Below the pieces are notes generated by a model, which was not told the origin of the DNA, made no database searches, and was given only the letters and a program-made list of their open reading frames with translations. From Myxococcales bacterium (GTDB taxonomy: Bacteria > Myxococcota_A > Polyangia > Haliangiales > Haliangiaceae), in the NCBI GenBank assembly GCA_016720595.1, contig JADKKI010000047.1, positions 1-62,693 of the forward strand: a DNA stretch of 62,693 bases. Reading direction: 5' to 3'. The translations under genes and the position numbers were made by a program. Shown piece by piece: positions 60,784 through 62,693 of the stretch (the first letter of the stretch is position 1; the number at the start of each line of letters is the position of its first letter).

Positions 60784-61545
60784 GTGAAGAAGGCCAATCC
60801 CGTCGCCGGCGTCTGGGCCTACGCCGAGTTCGGCGCGGTGATCGGGGCTTTCTTGCCGATCATGGCGGTCGCATCGTGGCGCCACCGCGGTGATCCCACG
60901 CAGCGAATTCCGGGGCAGTGGATGCGGCGGCTCGGGCGCACGGCGACCCGGCTGTCGCTGTTGTGGAAGTTCGACATCGAGGGCGAGCGCCCCGCAGACA
61001 TCGACACGAAGGGCTACGTCGTGGTCGCGAACCACGAGTCGCAGGCAGATCCGTTCCTGTTGTCGTTCCTCCCGTGGGACATGCGGTGGGTCGCCAAGGA
61101 GGATCTGTTCAAGCAGCCCCTGAGCGGCTGGGCGATGCGGCTCGGCGGCGATATCCCGCTCCGTCGCGGGGAAGGCGAGAGCGTGCGCGCGTGCCTCCTC
61201 GAGTGCGAGCGAGCGATCCGTGCGGGCATCTCGGTGATGATGTTCCCGGAGGGCACGCGCTCACCGACCGGCGACCTCCTGCCGTTCAAGGACGGCGCGT
61301 TCGATCTCGCGATCCGCGCCGGCGTTCCGATCCTGCCGATCGCGCTCGCGGGCACCCGTGCGATGCGCCCCAAGCACTCGCGGTGGTTCGGCAAGGCGCA
61401 CGCGTGCGCGAAGATCCTCGCGCCCATCCCGACGGCGGGCATGACGGTCGAGGATGTCCCACGCCTGCGCGATCAGACCCGCGCGGTGATCGCAGCTGAC
61501 CTCCCCGAGCTGCGAACGCGCTACAGCGACATCCCGATCGAGTGA
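60784..61545 (+). CDS. 1-acyl-sn-glycerol-3-phosphate acyltransferase (PlsC family)
   Basis: A 253-residue membrane-bound acyltransferase. An N-terminal hydrophobic stretch (about 8-30) precedes the catalytic NHESQAD (H-x4-D), the substrate loop FPEGTRS and a third block VPILPIALAGT. It makes phosphatidic acid from lysophosphatidic acid and acyl-ACP or acyl-CoA. It lies 92 bp upstream of a ketoacyl synthase III gene in the same direction, suggesting a lipid-synthesis group. Confidence 0.88.
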   Translation: MKKANPVAGVWAYAEFGAVIGAFLPIMAVASWRHRGDPTQRIPGQWMRRLGRTATRLSLLWKFDIEGERPADIDTKGYVVVANHESQADPFLLSFLPWDMRWVAKEDLFKQPLSGWAMRLGGDIPLRRGEGESVRACLLECERAIRAGISVMMFPEGTRSPTGDLLPFKDGAFDLAIRAGVPILPIALAGTRAMRPKHSRWFGKAHACAKILAPIPTAGMTVEDVPRLRDQTRAVIAADLPELRTRYSDIPIE

Positions 61546-61624
61546 GATTTCCGTTCACCGACGCGCAGTTACAGCTATGACCGAGTCATTGCACGTTGCT
61601 GACGCCACCCTGCCGCCAGCCCGT

Positions 61625-61630
61625 TACGCT
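61625..61630 (+). promoter_or_regulatory. Putative -10 hexamer of a leaderless promoter
   Basis: TACGCT seven bases before ATG 61638. Confidence 0.4.
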
Positions 61631-61637
61631 CCGCGTC

Positions 61638-62693
61638 ATGCTCAAGCGCGCCACGACGCAGACGTCGATCACCGGGTTCGGTGTGTGGCATCCGCCGACG
61701 GTGCTCGACAACGTCGAGTTGTGCACCGCGTTCAACGAGTACGTCCGCCGCGATAACGCGACGCATGCGGAGGCGATCGCCGCTGGCACGCGTGAAGCGC
61801 TACGCGAATCCTCCCCGGAGTTCATCCTCCGGGCGTCCGGGATCGTGAAGCGGTACGTCGAGGACAAGACCGGCCTCCTCGATCCCGAGCGGATGTGCCC
61901 GAACATCCCGGACCGGCCGGAGGATCAGCCGAGCGTCCAGGCCGAGTACGCCGTCCACGCCGCGCGCAAGGCGCTCGAGGTCGCCGGGCGCGCCGGTGAG
62001 GATATCGATCTCGTCGTGCTCGGTGCCTCGTGTCTGCAGCGCAGCTACCCTGCCATCGCGATCGAGGTCCAGGCGTTGCTCGGTGCACGCGGCCACGGCT
62101 TCGACGTCTCGCTCGGCTGCTCGACCGGCATGGCGGCGCTCCAGGTGGCCTCGCAGGCGGTCCAGCTCGGCCAGGCGCGCTGCGCCCTCGTCGTGTTGCC
62201 CGAGCTGACGAGCCCACACCTCAACTGGCGCGATCGCGACTCGCACTTCATCCTCGGCGATGCCTCGGTCGCGATGATCATCGAAGCCACCGATGGTGCG
62301 CGCCCCGGCTCGTGGGAGATCCGCTCGACGCGGATGGCCTCGAAGTGGTCGAACAACATCCGCAACAACTTCGGGTACACGAACCGCTGCGATCCGAGCA
62401 CCCAGCACGACGCCGACAAGCTGTTCCACCAGCAGGGCCGTCACGCGTTCATGGACGACGGTGCGCTTGCGGATAGTTCGTCAACGAGACCATCGCGGCC
62501 CACGGGCTCGGGCCCGATCAGATCGCGCGGTACTGGCTCCACCAGGCCAACCAGAACATGAACGATCTGATCGCGAAGCGGATCCTCGGACGCGACGCCA
62601 CGGCAGCCGAGGCGCCCCTGGTGCTCGCGGAGTACGGCAACACCGCATCCGCGGGCTCGCTGATCGCCTTCGCCCTGCACAACGACGACCTGC
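61638..62693 (+). CDS. Beta-ketoacyl-ACP synthase III-type enzyme, frameshifted and cut by the right edge
   Basis: A thiolase-fold enzyme of the KAS III family. The first 280 codons have the nucleophile Cys in [12 protein letters not shown] and the [15 protein letters not shown] helix. Near 62474 one base is missing (restoring one gives ...LADQFVNETIA...), and the downstream frame continues with [12 protein letters not shown] (catalytic His) and [10 protein letters not shown] (catalytic Asn), so all three active-site residues survive. As read, the first frame runs on to a stop at 62559-62561. The family condenses acyl-CoA and malonyl-ACP to start fatty acid or polyketide chains. Frameshift by sequence error is likely. 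The C-terminus is beyond the window. Confidence 0.8.

Overview
The window is a 62.7 kb piece of a GC-rich bacterial chromosome, packed with about 62 genes and with no gene-free stretch over 300 bp. The gene content points to a predatory or gliding deltaproteobacterium of the phylum Myxococcota, probably near Haliangiales/Kofleriaceae. The reasons are roughly 16 small lipoproteins with species-specific sequences, Ser/Thr kinases with C-terminal or N-terminal membrane segments, an FHA-GAF-nucleotide cyclase, a bactofilin-like protein, PAS-rich sensors, and a Tat-exported lipoprotein oxidoreductase. No tRNA, rRNA, CRISPR array, insertion sequence or prophage was recognised. The taxonomic call is inference.

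Layout. 1-5.6 kb: a partial PLP enzyme, a remnant of a quinone oxidoreductase, a lipoprotein/barrel, a YwiC-like membrane protein, and a coupled pair of a JAMM-type metallopeptidase and a lipoprotein. 5.6-13.6 kb: FAD monooxygenase, lipoproteins, PhyH dioxygenase, FHA-GAF-cyclase, and exported proteins. 13.9-19.0 kb: a two-component cluster, made of a degenerate hybrid kinase, a five-PAS protein with a tandemly duplicated PAS unit, an intact histidine kinase, and a coupled single-domain response regulator. 19-25.5 kb: a glycan-binding lipoprotein, an MHS transporter, two envelope proteins, a CDF metal exporter, a poly-G tract and a bactofilin-like protein. 25.5-29.7 kb: tatD (frameshifted), a PRMT-like methyltransferase, a GNAT protein and a zinc-ribbon Ser/Thr kinase. 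29.7-35.5 kb: a run of lipoproteins and a YwqG-type protein. 35.6-38.9 kb: an SDR, the phaZ-bdhA pair for intracellular polyhydroxybutyrate mobilisation, and a thioesterase. 39-46.9 kb: a Tat lipoprotein oxidoreductase, an M23-lectin fusion, a pseudokinase lacking its N-lobe, a methyltransferase, a second membrane kinase and a membrane LuxR regulator. 47.0-49.3 kb: a tightly overlapping operon with apbE and a ferric-reductase-like membrane protein. 49.3-62.7 kb: a JmjC oxygenase, an OmpA lipoprotein pair, arsH, an ECF sigma/VIT-family pair, a sulfur module (persulfide dioxygenase-rhodanese plus TSUP exporter), a lipoprotein methyltransferase, an alcohol dehydrogenase, an ECF sigma factor fused to a zinc-finger domain, an acyltransferase, and a ketoacyl synthase III running off the right edge.

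Two points cut across the window. First, many genes carry a TANNNT-like hexamer only 3-8 nt before the start codon and no Shine-Dalgarno sequence, which suggests widespread leaderless transcription; I used this to choose several starts. Second, three conserved genes (the hybrid kinase, tatD and the ketoacyl synthase) are broken by single-base shifts and there is a run of poly-G, so sequence or assembly error must be considered alongside real decay.
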